Source: an uncultured Oscillospiraceae bacterium
GTDB lineage: Bacteria > Bacillota > Clostridia > Oscillospirales > Oscillospiraceae
Assembly (NCBI GenBank): GCA_947627715.1
Contig: CANQXK010000002.1
Span: 124,001 to 188,000 of the forward strand
Direction: 5' to 3'
Length of the DNA: 64,000 nucleotides
A program made the position numbers and the translations under genes. This document shows, one piece after another, positions 29,199 to 36,746 of the stretch; the stretch's first letter is position 1, and the number at the start of each line of letters is the position of its first letter. The notes beneath the pieces were generated by a model, which worked only from the letters and a program-made list of their open reading frames with translations, ran no database searches and was not told the origin of the DNA.

Positions 29199-29237
29199 CC
29201 CCCTCCCCCGCCGTGCGCGGTTTTTCCCATTTTCCTC

Positions 29238-29266
29238 TTGACAACCCGCCCTCCCTCCGTTACAAT
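29238..29266 (+). promoter_or_regulatory. Promoter of rubrerythrin
   Basis: -35 TTGACA (29238-29243), 17-bp spacer, -10 TACAAT (29261-29266). Confidence 0.85.
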
Positions 29267-29316
29267 ATAAACAGTAATCATTCCTGTTAAGGAAACTACG
29301 GAAGGAGATATTCAAC

Positions 29317-29853
29317 ATGAGCAAATATGCCGGAACACAGACCGAGAAGAACCTCTGGGCCGCCTTTGCCGGGGAGTCCCAGGCGCGCAACAAGTACACC
29401 TACTTCGCCTCCAAGGCCAAGAAGGAGGGCTATGAGCAGATCGCGGCCCTCTTCCTCAAGACCGCGGACAACGAGAAGGAGCACGCCAAGCTGTGGTTTA
29501 AGGAGTTGGAGGGCATCGGTGACACCGCCCAGAACCTCCAGGAGGCCGCAAACGGCGAGAACTACGAGTGGACCGATATGTACGCGGGCTTTGCCAAGAC
29601 CGCCGAGGAGGAGGGCTTCCCGGAGCTGGCCGCCCGTTTCCGCCTGGTGGCCGAGATCGAGCGGCACCACGAGGAGCGTTACCGCGCCCTTTTGAAGAAC
29701 GTGGAGACCGCCAAGGTCTTTGAAAAGAGCGAGGTCAAGGTCTGGGAGTGCCGCAACTGCGGCCACATCGTGGTGGGCACCAAGGCCCCCGATGTCTGCC
29801 CCACCTGCAATCACCCCCAGAGCTACTTCGAGGTCCACGCGGAGAACTATTAA
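29317..29853 (+). CDS. Rubrerythrin
   Basis: 178 residues. Reduces hydrogen peroxide in the cytosol of anaerobes with electrons from NADH through rubredoxin-type carriers. N-terminal four-helix diiron domain with Glu ligands ([30 protein letters not shown]), then a rubredoxin-like domain with two Cys pairs, CRNCGH and CPTCNH. GGAAGGAGATATT precedes the ATG. Single-gene unit with its own promoter and terminator. Confidence 0.96.
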   Translation: MSKYAGTQTEKNLWAAFAGESQARNKYTYFASKAKKEGYEQIAALFLKTADNEKEHAKLWFKELEGIGDTAQNLQEAANGENYEWTDMYAGFAKTAEEEGFPELAARFRLVAEIERHHEERYRALLKNVETAKVFEKSEVKVWECRNCGHIVVGTKAPDVCPTCNHPQSYFEVHAENY

Positions 29854-29854
29854 G

Positions 29855-29893
29855 ACTGGCTTTGAAGGCCGCCCCATGGGGCGGCCTTTCAGT
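29855..29893 (+). terminator. Terminator of rubrerythrin, resembling hairpin 1 of the modular repeat
   Basis: AAGGCCGCCCC / GGGGCGGCCTT (29865-29888) with a T-rich tail. It begins with ACTGGCTTTGAA one base after the stop, the same opening as hairpin 1 of the repeat copies, so it may be a one-hairpin copy working as a terminator. Confidence 0.7.
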
Positions 29894-29894
29894 T

Positions 29895-30060
29895 TATAAA
29901 AGAAGCTGACGATTTTTTTGTACGCCGCAAAAATCCCCTCCTGTTTTGCGGAGTGTGCGCTGAAGCAGAAAAAAATTTCGGAAATGTCCGCGGACATTTC
30001 CGAAACTTTTTTCGCACGTTTCCCCCTGGCATCGAACTGCCAAAGGCATTTCGAGCCGGT
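29895..30060 (-). repeat. Modular hairpin repeat, copy 4 (after rplL)
   Basis: Read on the minus strand from the rplL stop: ACCGGCTCGAAATGCC / GGCAGTTCGATGCCA forms hairpin 1; hairpin 2 is a palindrome around GGAAATGTCCGCGGACATTTCC-like sequence (arms 29968-30005); a degenerate hairpin 4 with ATTTTTGCGGCG / AAAAAAT follows. It is the only feature in the gap between the convergent rubrerythrin and rplL genes. Confidence 0.75.
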
Positions 30061-30441
30061 TTACTTCAGCTCGACCTTGGCGCCGGCTTCCTCAAGCTTC
30101 TTCTTGAGTTCCTCGGCCTCGTCCTTGGAGCAGGCTTCCTTGATGGTCTTGGGAGCGCCCTCAACAGTGGCCTTCGCCTCGGCAAGGCCCTGGTTGGTGA
30201 TCTCACGGACGGCCTTGATGACCTTGATCTTGGAAGCAGCGTCGAAGCTGGCCAGGACAACGTCAAACTCGGTCTTCTCCTCGGCGGCGGGAGCGGCAGC
30301 GGCGGCGCCGGCAGCGGGAGCGGCCATGGCGGCGGCGGAAACGCCGAACTCCTCCTCAAGGGAATGTACCAGCTCAGAGAGCTCAAGAACGGTAAGAGCC
30401 TTGATCTCTTCGATCAGGGCGGTGACTTTTTCAGCAGCCAT
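30061..30441 (-). CDS. rplL: Ribosomal protein L7/L12
   Basis: 126 residues, normal length. N-terminal dimerisation domain ([25 protein letters not shown]), alanine-rich flexible hinge (about 37-55), and C-terminal factor-binding domain ending GAKVELK. Forms the ribosomal stalk with L10. AGGAGGATAATTAAA precedes the ATG. Second gene of the rplJ-rplL pair; no rpoB follows, since a convergent rubrerythrin gene occupies that place. Confidence 0.97.
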   Translation of the reverse strand: MAAEKVTALIEEIKALTVLELSELVHSLEEEFGVSAAAMAAPAAGAAAAAPAAEEKTEFDVVLASFDAASKIKVIKAVREITNQGLAEAKATVEGAPKTIKEACSKDEAEELKKKLEEAGAKVELK

Positions 30442-30490
30442 TTTAATTATCCTCCTGTAATTTTTTAATTGGTGGTTTGTTCGGTTGGGT

Positions 30491-31024
30491 TCACTCCGCG
30501 GGGGCAGGTTCGGGTTCGGCGGCAGGTGCGCCGGCCTTTTCGGCGATGGCCTTCAGCACACAGGCAAGGCTTGAAATGGGGGCCAGCATGGTGCCGAGAA
30601 CCTGGGCGCGCAGAACGGGCAGCGGGGGGATCTTGGCAAGGGCTTTGATCTCATCAACGGAAATGACCTTCCCGTCCATGAAGCCGCCCTTGATCTCGAA
30701 GCAGTTTTGAAGCTTCTCGGCGTACTCCGCGACGACTCTGGCGGGGGCCAGGGCGTCCTCATGGGAGATGGCCAGAGACGTGGTGCCGTGGAGCAGGGAG
30801 TCAAGCTCGCCGTACCCGGCGTCGTCGATGGCAAAGCGGACCAGGGTGTTCTTGACGACGGCGTAGTCCACCTTCTCCTCGCGCATCTTGCGGCGAAGAG
30901 CCGTGTCGTCAGCCACCGAAATGCCGGAGTAGTCCACCAGCACGCCGGCAGCGGCGCCCTTGAGCTTCTCCTTCAGCTCGGCGACCACCGCCTGCTTCTC
31001 GCTCAGGACCTTTGCATTGGGCAT
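30491..31024 (-). CDS. rplJ: Ribosomal protein L10
   Basis: 177 residues from the ATG at 31024 (GGAGGTGAAAACAAAA upstream). Begins [23 protein letters not shown]-binding domain [21 protein letters not shown]-terminal helix for L12 dimers. Binds 23S rRNA at the stalk base and normally represses its own mRNA through the leader upstream. In-frame sequence further 5' is the leader, not protein. Confidence 0.97.
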   Translation of the reverse strand: MPNAKVLSEKQAVVAELKEKLKGAAAGVLVDYSGISVADDTALRRKMREEKVDYAVVKNTLVRFAIDDAGYGELDSLLHGTTSLAISHEDALAPARVVAEYAEKLQNCFEIKGGFMDGKVISVDEIKALAKIPPLPVLRAQVLGTMLAPISSLACVLKAIAEKAGAPAAEPEPAPAE

Positions 31025-31034
31025 TTTTGTTTTC

Positions 31035-31165
31035 ACCTCCATAAGGTTGATGGCGTCCACAGAAAATGCCCCGACGCGCAAAGCATCAGGGCACGAAATC
31101 AGCAAAAACAATTTGCCGCCCTCGGCAGGATTTATGGCCTCACGCCACCTGCTGTCTTTGGAACG
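31035..31165 (-). ncRNA. Ribosomal protein L10 leader
   Basis: Minus-strand transcript between the promoter and rplJ contains the conserved blocks CCAAAGACAGCAGGTGGCGT and AAATCCTGCCGAGG typical of Firmicute L10 leaders, which L10/L12 bind to shut down expression. A GCCCTGATGCTTTGCGCGTCGGGGC hairpin follows nearer the start. Ends are approximate. Confidence 0.82.
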
Positions 31166-31172
31166 CCTAAGT

Positions 31173-31201
31173 AGTGTAGCACGAACAGGGCGGGATGTCA
31201 A
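31173..31201 (-). promoter_or_regulatory. Promoter of rplJL
   Basis: Minus strand: -35 TTGACA (31196-31201), 17-bp spacer, -10 TACACT (31173-31178), immediately before the L10 leader. Confidence 0.88.
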
Positions 31202-31267
31202 GTAGAAAAAGAAAATTTTTTATCGTATTGAAAAGCCTTCCTCAAATGGGCGCGCTTCATGAACGTT

Positions 31268-31296
31268 TTGACATTTGCGCGGGTTTATGCTATACT
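31268..31296 (+). promoter_or_regulatory. Promoter of the nnrD-alr genes
   Basis: -35 TTGACA (31268-31273), 17-bp spacer, -10 TATACT (31291-31296), 50 bases before the nnrD start. Confidence 0.85.
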
Positions 31297-31346
31297 GTCG
31301 GTATACTCATTTGAATGGGCGCAGACTGTGATCTCAGGAGGCGGGT

Positions 31347-32192
31347 ATGGAACAAATCAGCGGCAACACCTGGGAGGTCTCCGTCTCCGACGCCGTGCTT
31401 CCCCCGCGGGCGGAGGACGCCCACAAGGGGTGCTTCGGGCGGGTGCTGATCGTGGCGGGGTCCGTGGGGTATACCGGCGCGCCCGCCTTCGCCGCCAGGG
31501 CGGCGGTGCGCAGCGGCGCGGGGCTGGTGTTCCTTGGGGTCCCGCAGGACATCTACGCGATCGAGGCCGTGAAGAACGACGAGGCCATGGTCTTTCCCCT
31601 GCCGGAGTCTGTCCCCGGCGCGCTCTCCGCGCTTCTGCCGCGCCTGGCCAAATGCGACGCGGCGCTGGTGGGGCCTGGGCTGGGGCTTTCTCCGTGGGCG
31701 CGGGAGGTCACATACGCGATCCTGGAAAACGCAACGGTCCCCGTGATCGTGGACGCGGACGGCATAACGGCGGTTTCCCGGCATATAGATGTACTGGATA
31801 AGCTGTCATGTCCCGTGATCCTCACGCCCCACGAGGGGGAATTTGCCCGTCTCTCGGATGGACTTTCCCGGCTCGACCGGGCCGGGGCGGCGCGGGAGTT
31901 TGCCGTAAAGCACGGCGTCACCGTGCTCCTCAAGGGACACCGCACCGTCACGGCGCAGCCTGACGGGACCTTGTATGTCAACACCACCGGCAATCCCGGC
32001 ATGGCCACCGGCGGCTCCGGGGACGTGCTGGCGGGGATGATCCTGGCCCTTCTGGGGCAGAAGATCCCCGGCGCTGTGTGGAAGGCGGCGGTCCTCCACG
32101 GGGCGGCGGGCGACCTGTGCGCCGAAAAGTACGGCCAGTACGCCATGACCCCCACGGACATGACAGACTTTCTCAAATTTATCATGAGGTGA
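31347..32192 (+). CDS. nnrD: ADP-dependent (S)-NAD(P)H-hydrate dehydratase
   Basis: 281 residues, the stand-alone C-terminal half of YjeF. Repairs hydrated NADH/NADPH in the cytosol. Ribokinase-like fold: KGCFGRVLIVAGSVGYTGAP near the start, VGPGLGLSPW, ILTPHEGEFARL, and NTTGNPGMATGGSGDVLAG with the ATP/ADP-binding glycines. AGGAGGCGGGT precedes the ATG. The epimerase half (NnrE) is not in the window. First gene of the nnrD-lipoprotein-alr-mazF group seen in many clostridia. Confidence 0.92.
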   Translation: MEQISGNTWEVSVSDAVLPPRAEDAHKGCFGRVLIVAGSVGYTGAPAFAARAAVRSGAGLVFLGVPQDIYAIEAVKNDEAMVFPLPESVPGALSALLPRLAKCDAALVGPGLGLSPWAREVTYAILENATVPVIVDADGITAVSRHIDVLDKLSCPVILTPHEGEFARLSDGLSRLDRAGAAREFAVKHGVTVLLKGHRTVTAQPDGTLYVNTTGNPGMATGGSGDVLAGMILALLGQKIPGAVWKAAVLHGAAGDLCAEKYGQYAMTPTDMTDFLKFIMR

Positions 32193-32198
32193 GCTGTC

Positions 32199-32771
32199 TT
32201 GCGTCCTGTCCGGGTCATATCCATGGTTTTGTCTGTTTTTCTGCTTCTTTGTCTTTGCTCCTGCTCCGGCTCCGGGGAGGAGGACAGGATGAGGGAGATC
32301 CAGCAGTCGTTTCTTGACGCTGAGGGGGTCTCCTTTGCCGCCGGCCTCACCGCCGACTACGGCGACCGGGTGATGGATTTCGGCATCGACTTCACGGGCC
32401 GCGCTGACAGCGGGGTCCTGACGGTGACCAGCCCGGAGCTGATAGCGGGCGCTCAGGTGAAGCTGGGCGACGGCGGCGCGGCGCTGAGCTACTCCGGCGC
32501 GGAGGTCTACACCGGGGAGCTTTTGCCCGACGGCCTCTCCCCTGTGGACGCGGTGCCGGTGATGGTGTCCGCCTGGGGCGAGGGACTGGTCACGGAGACC
32601 GTGAAGGAGAAGTGGGAGGGCGTGAGCTGTCTTGCGGCGCTCTTTCGCATCGACGACGACGTGAATCTGCGCACCTGGTTCGACGAGGCGGGGCTTCCCC
32701 TCCACGCGGAATTTACCTTTGACGGATACACCGTAATTTCGGCGGATTTTTACGATATGAAAGTCGAGTGA
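32199..32771 (+). CDS. Small lipoprotein between nnrD and alr
   Basis: 190 residues from a TTG at 32199 that follows GAGGTGAG; starting there keeps two arginines before the hydrophobic stretch, as a signal peptide needs, whereas the ATG at 32223 would remove them. Lipobox near LCSC. Mature part is all-beta in appearance (TADYGDRVMDFGIDFTG). Function unknown; it resembles outer lipoproteins of LolA-like shape only loosely. Position suggests an envelope role near cell-wall alanine supply. Confidence 0.6.
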   Translation: MRPVRVISMVLSVFLLLCLCSCSGSGEEDRMREIQQSFLDAEGVSFAAGLTADYGDRVMDFGIDFTGRADSGVLTVTSPELIAGAQVKLGDGGAALSYSGAEVYTGELLPDGLSPVDAVPVMVSAWGEGLVTETVKEKWEGVSCLAALFRIDDDVNLRTWFDEAGLPLHAEFTFDGYTVISADFYDMKVE

Positions 32772-32777
32772 ACCAAA

Positions 32778-33899
32778 ATGGATCTACGTAAGCGCACCTG
32801 GGCGGAGATCAGCCTTGACAACATCGAGCACAACTACCGGGCGATACGGGCCGCTCTGCCGGAGGGCTGCAAGTTCCTGGGCGTGGTGAAGGCGGACGCC
32901 TACGGCCACGGCGCGGTGGAGGTGTCGCGGCGGCTGGAGGCCGCCGGGGCGGACTATCTGGCCGTCTCCTGTCTCGACGAGGCGGCGGAGTTGAGGGCCG
33001 CCGGGATCGGGACGCCCATTCTGATCTTAGGCCACACGCCGCGTGAATACGTCAAGGAGCTTATTGACCTGGACCTCACTCAGACCGTCACCTGTGAGGC
33101 GAAGGCCATCGAATACTCCCGCGAGGCCGCCGCTCTGGGCCGGACGCTGCGCATCCACATCAAGGTCGATACAGGTATGTCGCGGCTGGGGTTTCTCACC
33201 GCCGCCGGACATTTTGAACAGGGCATCGAGAACATTGTCAGCGCGTGCCGGCAGAAAAATCTCGACCCGGAGGGCATCTACACCCACTTCGCCGTCTCGG
33301 ACGAGCCTGGGGAGGACGCGCAGACCTTCACCCGTGGGCAGTTTGCGCTGTTTCTGCGGGTCATCGATGCTGTGAGCCGCGCCGGCATCTCCTTCAGGAT
33401 CCGCCATTGCGCAAATTCGGGAGCTGTGGTAAACTACCCTGAGACGGCCCTGGACATGGCAAGGCCGGGCATCCTGCTCTACGGCTTCGGGGACGGCGGG
33501 AAGCTGGGCCTTCGGCCCTGCATGAGGCTGATGACCCACGTGTCCACCATCAAGTACATCGACGCGGGTCTCCCCGTGAGCTACGGCGGCACCTTCCTGA
33601 CCCCGCGCCGCACGCGCATGGGGGTCATCCCCATCGGCTACGCGGACGGGCTTTTCCGTTCCCTTTCCAACAAATGCTCCTTTGTCACCGAGAGCGGGCC
33701 TGCGCCCCAGCGGGGCCGGATCTGCATGGATATGTGCATGATCGACCTCACCGAGCTTCCCGGCGTGAACCTGGAGAGCCTCATTGAGATTTTTGGCGAG
33801 AAGCAGTCCGCCGAGGCGCTGGCCGGGAAGGCCGGGACCATCTCCTATGAGCTTCTTTGCTCCGTCAGCAAGCGCGTACCCAGGGTCTACGTGGACTGA
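32778..33899 (+). CDS. alr: Alanine racemase
   Basis: 373 residues. Makes D-alanine for peptidoglycan. PLP lysine in FLGVVKADAYGHGA near residue 38; the second catalytic base is the Tyr of LPVSYGGTF near 265; GRICMDMCMIDLT is the conserved C-terminal block. TIM barrel plus beta domain, normal length. Starts six bases after the lipoprotein stop, so cotranscribed and probably coupled. Confidence 0.96.
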   Translation: MDLRKRTWAEISLDNIEHNYRAIRAALPEGCKFLGVVKADAYGHGAVEVSRRLEAAGADYLAVSCLDEAAELRAAGIGTPILILGHTPREYVKELIDLDLTQTVTCEAKAIEYSREAAALGRTLRIHIKVDTGMSRLGFLTAAGHFEQGIENIVSACRQKNLDPEGIYTHFAVSDEPGEDAQTFTRGQFALFLRVIDAVSRAGISFRIRHCANSGAVVNYPETALDMARPGILLYGFGDGGKLGLRPCMRLMTHVSTIKYIDAGLPVSYGGTFLTPRRTRMGVIPIGYADGLFRSLSNKCSFVTESGPAPQRGRICMDMCMIDLTELPGVNLESLIEIFGEKQSAEALAGKAGTISYELLCSVSKRVPRVYVD

Positions 33900-34045
33900 C
33901 CCCGCGCCCTCCCGCCCCGCGCTGCCTCCGGCGGCGCTCCAGACACTCCGCGCCCCCGGCGCATACAATAGGAATGGGCGGCCAATTCCCTCCGGGTAAT
34001 TTGCGCCGCGCTGTATAAATTCCTCTGCTTTGTGAGAGAATTATA

Positions 34046-34064
34046 TCGTCCGAACATCGGACGA
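34046..34064. promoter_or_regulatory. Perfect palindrome upstream of mazF
   Basis: TCGTCCGA-ACA-TCGGACGA, an 8-bp inverted repeat with a 3-base centre, followed by a third arm copy, TCGTCGGA (34073-34080), that runs into the mazF ribosome site. Likely an operator or a hairpin limiting mazF translation. The surrounding 190-base gap holds no antitoxin-sized reading frame. Confidence 0.6.
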
Positions 34065-34091
34065 CTATTAATTCGTCGGAGAGTGAAGAGA

Positions 34092-34445
34092 GTGGCAAGC
34101 GGAGTCAAAAGAGGAGACATCTACTACGCCGATCTCAGTCCCGTCGTGGGCTCTGAACAAGGCGGCATGAGGCCTGTACTTATTGTCCAGAACGATACCG
34201 GCAACAAGCACAGCCCGACGGTTATCGCCGCGGCGATAACCTCACAGATAGGCAAGGCGAGATTGCCCACCCACATAGAGCTGGAGGCCAGGTCCTTCGG
34301 ACTGACCCGCGATTCGGTGGTGCTGCTGGAACAGATCCGCACCATCGACAAACGGAGGCTCCGTGAACGGATGGGCAGAGTGGACGATGAGCTGATGAAC
34401 AAGGTGGACGACGCCATCGCCGTCAGCTTCGGACTTCACGGATAA
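34092..34445 (+). CDS. mazF: MazF/EndoA-type mRNA endoribonuclease (PemK family)
   Basis: 117 residues from the GTG at 34092, preceded by GGAGAG; the family N-terminus [21 protein letters not shown] begins four codons in. [19 protein letters not shown] and [13 protein letters not shown] are the other signature blocks. The Bacillus homologue cleaves mRNA at UACAU and is held by EndoAI, encoded directly upstream of it. Here no antitoxin frame exists between alr and mazF. Specificity of this copy is not predictable. Confidence 0.93.
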   Translation: MASGVKRGDIYYADLSPVVGSEQGGMRPVLIVQNDTGNKHSPTVIAAAITSQIGKARLPTHIELEARSFGLTRDSVVLLEQIRTIDKRRLRERMGRVDDELMNKVDDAIAVSFGLHG

Positions 34446-34450
34446 ACGGT

Positions 34451-34475
34451 CCGGGGAGGGGTCCCCCCTCCCCGG
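34451..34475 (+). terminator. GC-rich hairpin after mazF
   Basis: CCGGGGAGGGG / CCCCTCCCCGG, a perfect 11-bp stem with loop TCC, no T-run. Six bases after the mazF stop; possible mRNA-end structure. Confidence 0.45.
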
Positions 34476-34544
34476 CGCGAAGACCCCGCGCACCGTCCGG
34501 CAGGGACAGCGCGCGCGGGCGTCAGCTTCAAGGAGGTACATACG

Positions 34545-35075
34545 ATGAGTAAAGGGAAGAAGATCCTGATCGCGGCGGCGGTCCTTGTGCTTGTGGCGCT
34601 GGTCTCCGGGCTTACCACCATGGCCGTCACCAGCTACGGGTCAAGGAACGACCCGCTGGTGACGCTCAGCTACCTGAACGACACGCTCACCCCGGAGCTG
34701 GAAAAGGCCTTCAACCAGGCCCTTGAGGAGAAGACGGCGGAGATGACCGAGAAATTTCAGGAGATCGTGGACGCCTCCGGCGGCGGGTCCCACGGCTCGG
34801 CCCAGCCCTCCGGCTTTTCGGTGGTGACCCTCAACAACGGCCAGACCGTCACCTGCGGCGTGGGGACCGAGATCATGCTCCGCCTGGGCACCGCCGTCTC
34901 AGCCGGCCCCGACACGCCCCGCCTCATCGACGAGACGGGCGGCCAGAGCGTGGCGGACGCGGGGACGGCCCTCACCGTCAACCATATGTACATGGTGACC
35001 ATCAAGGGCAACGGGATCAAGGCCACCAGGGACAACACCAAGATCCTCATTCGCGGCGAATACACCGTCGGCTGA
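34545..35075 (+). CDS. Membrane-anchored extracellular protein, function unknown
   Basis: 176 residues. One N-terminal hydrophobic helix (ILIAAAVLVLVALVSGL), no lipobox, then a helical stretch with Glu/Lys (LEKAFNQALEEKTAEM), a Gly/Ser linker and a beta-rich C-terminal domain (VTLNNGQTVTCGVGTEIMLRLG, ILIRGEYTVG). AAGGAGGT precedes the ATG. A terminator follows, so it ends the alr-mazF transcript or forms its own unit. No family recognised. Confidence 0.6.
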   Translation: MSKGKKILIAAAVLVLVALVSGLTTMAVTSYGSRNDPLVTLSYLNDTLTPELEKAFNQALEEKTAEMTEKFQEIVDASGGGSHGSAQPSGFSVVTLNNGQTVTCGVGTEIMLRLGTAVSAGPDTPRLIDETGGQSVADAGTALTVNHMYMVTIKGNGIKATRDNTKILIRGEYTVG

Positions 35076-35106
35076 GGCGCTTCCCCAAAGAAGAATATTC
35101 CTCCCG

Positions 35107-35142
35107 GCCCGGACGTATACTTTTGCGTCCGGGCATTTTTTG
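35107..35142 (+). terminator. Rho-independent terminator
   Basis: GCCCGGACG / CGTCCGGGC with an A/T-rich loop and six T shortly after. Confidence 0.85.
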
Positions 35143-35168
35143 CCCAAAACGGTTTGGGAGGACTGCTC

Positions 35169-35915
35169 ATGTCTTATGACGTATTCACAAAGGACGGAAA
35201 GCCCGCCGGGACGCTGACGGCGGCGCGCAGGGGTTCCAGGACGGTTTTTGAGTTCCAGTCGGACACGGACCCCGGCGTCTCCCGGCTGGTGCTGATCACG
35301 GACGCCGCCCCCCTCTCCCTGGGGATCCCATGCCAGCGGGCGGGAGGGCTGTACCTTCAGAGGACCATGACAAGGCTGGAGCTGGGCGGCGCGGAGCTTT
35401 CCGACGGCCTCACCGCCCTGCTGATCCCCGCCGGAGAGGACTACTCCGCCCTCACCGGCCCCGCCGCGCCGGAGGTCTCTCCCTCCCCCGCCCCGGACGC
35501 GGCGGACGCTTCGCCGGAAAACCGGGAGGAGTGCCGGGAGGCGGCCCCCTCCGCCCCGGAGGAGAATACAGCGGAGGCGTGTGCCCCGGAGGCGCCTCCC
35601 TCTGACCCCCAGCCGCCCACGCAGACGCAGGAGAAGGCCCCCGCGCCGGGGGACGGGCGCGCCGGGGAGCCGGGGGACGGCTGGCGGCGGGAGCCGGATC
35701 CGGGGCGGTATTTCAACAACGCTGAGCTTCGCCGGTCCGCCTCCCGCTGTCAGGACGCGCTGGTGCGGGACACGGAGGACGGCGTGATCCTGGCCTTCCC
35801 CTGGACGGCAGACGCCCCCTTCCCCATGCTGGAGATCTTCCGGCTCTGCTCGTCGGCGACGATCCGTGGGGCGGAATACATCTGCTACCGGCTCAAGGGC
35901 GGCGATCCCGTCTGA
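35169..35915 (+). CDS. Uncharacterised protein with a long Pro/Ala/Glu-rich linker
   Basis: 248 residues from the ATG at 35169 (GGGAGG upstream). No signal peptide or membrane segment. Residues 1-95 form a beta-rich domain (YDVFTKDGKPAGTLTAARRG), about 95-175 is a low-complexity Pro/Glu/Ala linker, and the last 70 residues form a second small domain (DALVRDTEDGVILAFPWT, ISYR-like end). No family recognised. Stands alone between two terminator/promoter boundaries. Confidence 0.55.
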   Translation: MSYDVFTKDGKPAGTLTAARRGSRTVFEFQSDTDPGVSRLVLITDAAPLSLGIPCQRAGGLYLQRTMTRLELGGAELSDGLTALLIPAGEDYSALTGPAAPEVSPSPAPDAADASPENREECREAAPSAPEENTAEACAPEAPPSDPQPPTQTQEKAPAPGDGRAGEPGDGWRREPDPGRYFNNAELRRSASRCQDALVRDTEDGVILAFPWTADAPFPMLEIFRLCSSATIRGAEYICYRLKGGDPV

Positions 35916-35965
35916 GGAAAATGCAAAATGTTACAGAAATGTAATAAAAAAAGTCAGATTGATTC

Positions 35966-35993
35966 TTTACATCCGCCATTTTTTTGATATAAT
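35966..35993 (+). promoter_or_regulatory. Promoter of ireB
   Basis: -35 TTTACA (35966-35971), 16-bp spacer, -10 TATAAT (35988-35993). Confidence 0.8.
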
Positions 35994-36035
35994 TGATGTA
36001 TCTGCAAATCATAGAGACAAGGAGGGACTACGGAC

Positions 36036-36287
36036 ATGGATGATCTTGAGTTCACAAGGAAGTTCAACGTCGCGGATAAAAGGATAGGTACGCGGGAGAT
36101 ATTGGCCTCGGTGTACGACTCACTCAAGCTGAAGGGCTACAACCCCATCAATCAGATCGTGGGGTACATTCTGTCCGAGGACCCCACCTACATCACCAAT
36201 TACAACAACGCCCGCTCCCTGATCTGCCGCATCGACAGAGACGAGCTTTTGCAGGAGCTGGTGGAAAGCTATCTGGAAAAGGGCTGA
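36036..36287 (+). CDS. IreB family regulatory phosphoprotein (UPF0297)
   Basis: 83 residues, the exact family size. Conserved DIFTRKFN-like start ([20 protein letters not shown]) and [20 protein letters not shown] core. In Enterococcus IreB is phosphorylated by the PASTA kinase IreK on N-terminal threonines and affects cephalosporin resistance; Thr residues are present near the N-terminus here (Thr7, Thr19). Usually followed by ruvX and a DUF1292 gene; here a terminator ends the unit after ireB. Confidence 0.9.
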   Translation: MDDLEFTRKFNVADKRIGTREILASVYDSLKLKGYNPINQIVGYILSEDPTYITNYNNARSLICRIDRDELLQELVESYLEKG

Positions 36288-36302
36288 TCCGTGAAAAAAA
36301 TG

Positions 36303-36333
36303 AGGCGAGCCGTAAAGGCTCGCCTTTTTCTTT
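36303..36333 (+). terminator. Terminator of ireB
   Basis: AGGCGAGCC / GGCTCGCCT, loop GTAAA, then five or more T. Convergent ridA lies just beyond. Confidence 0.9.
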
Positions 36334-36358
36334 CCATGTGAATATACAATTATTGGTA

Positions 36359-36733
36359 TTATACCTCGGCGATGACCTCCACCTCCACCAGGACGCCCTT
36401 GGGCAGGTCGCGGACCGCCACGCAGGAGCGGGCGGGCCGGGAGGTGAAGTACTTGCCGTAGACGGCGTTGAAGGCGGCAAAGTCCGCGATGTGCGCCAAA
36501 AAGCAGGTGGTCTTGACGGCCTTATCGAAGCCGGAGCCGGCGGCCTTCAGGACCTCCCCCAGGTTGCGCATCACCTGCTCGGTCTGGGCCTCGATGCCGT
36601 CCACCTCCACATTCCCTGTGGCGGGGTCGATGGGGATCTGCCCGGAGGTGAACACCAGGTTCCCGGTGACCACGGCCTGGGAATAGGGGCCGATGGCGGC
36701 GGGGGCGGTATCGGTATGTACGGTCTTGCTCAT
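36359..36733 (-). CDS. ridA: RidA family enamine/imine deaminase
   Basis: 124 residues. Hydrolyses reactive 2-aminoacrylate and 2-aminocrotonate released by PLP dehydratases. Conserved AAIGPYSQAVVTGNLVFTSGQ at the start, and the active-site Arg in SRPARSCVAVRDLP. Directly downstream of the threonine dehydratase gene (13 bases), the very enzyme whose product it clears. AGGAGGAAACGAAA precedes the ATG. Confidence 0.94.
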   Translation of the reverse strand: MSKTVHTDTAPAAIGPYSQAVVTGNLVFTSGQIPIDPATGNVEVDGIEAQTEQVMRNLGEVLKAAGSGFDKAVKTTCFLAHIADFAAFNAVYGKYFTSRPARSCVAVRDLPKGVLVEVEVIAEV

Positions 36734-36746
36734 TTTCGTTTCCTCC

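Noticed and set aside
29895-30060. A tRNA or small structured RNA gene between rubrerythrin and rplL
   Set aside because: The paired segments match the modular repeat; no cloverleaf, CCA end or T-loop sequence is present.
33900-34091. A hidden antitoxin gene before mazF
   Set aside because: All ATG/GTG/TTG frames read by eye in this gap stop within a few codons or run into mazF itself.
35169-35915. A frameshifted or broken surface protein because of the Pro/Glu/Ala-rich middle
   Set aside because: The frame is open throughout, both end domains look folded, and start and stop are well placed; low-complexity linkers of this kind are normal.
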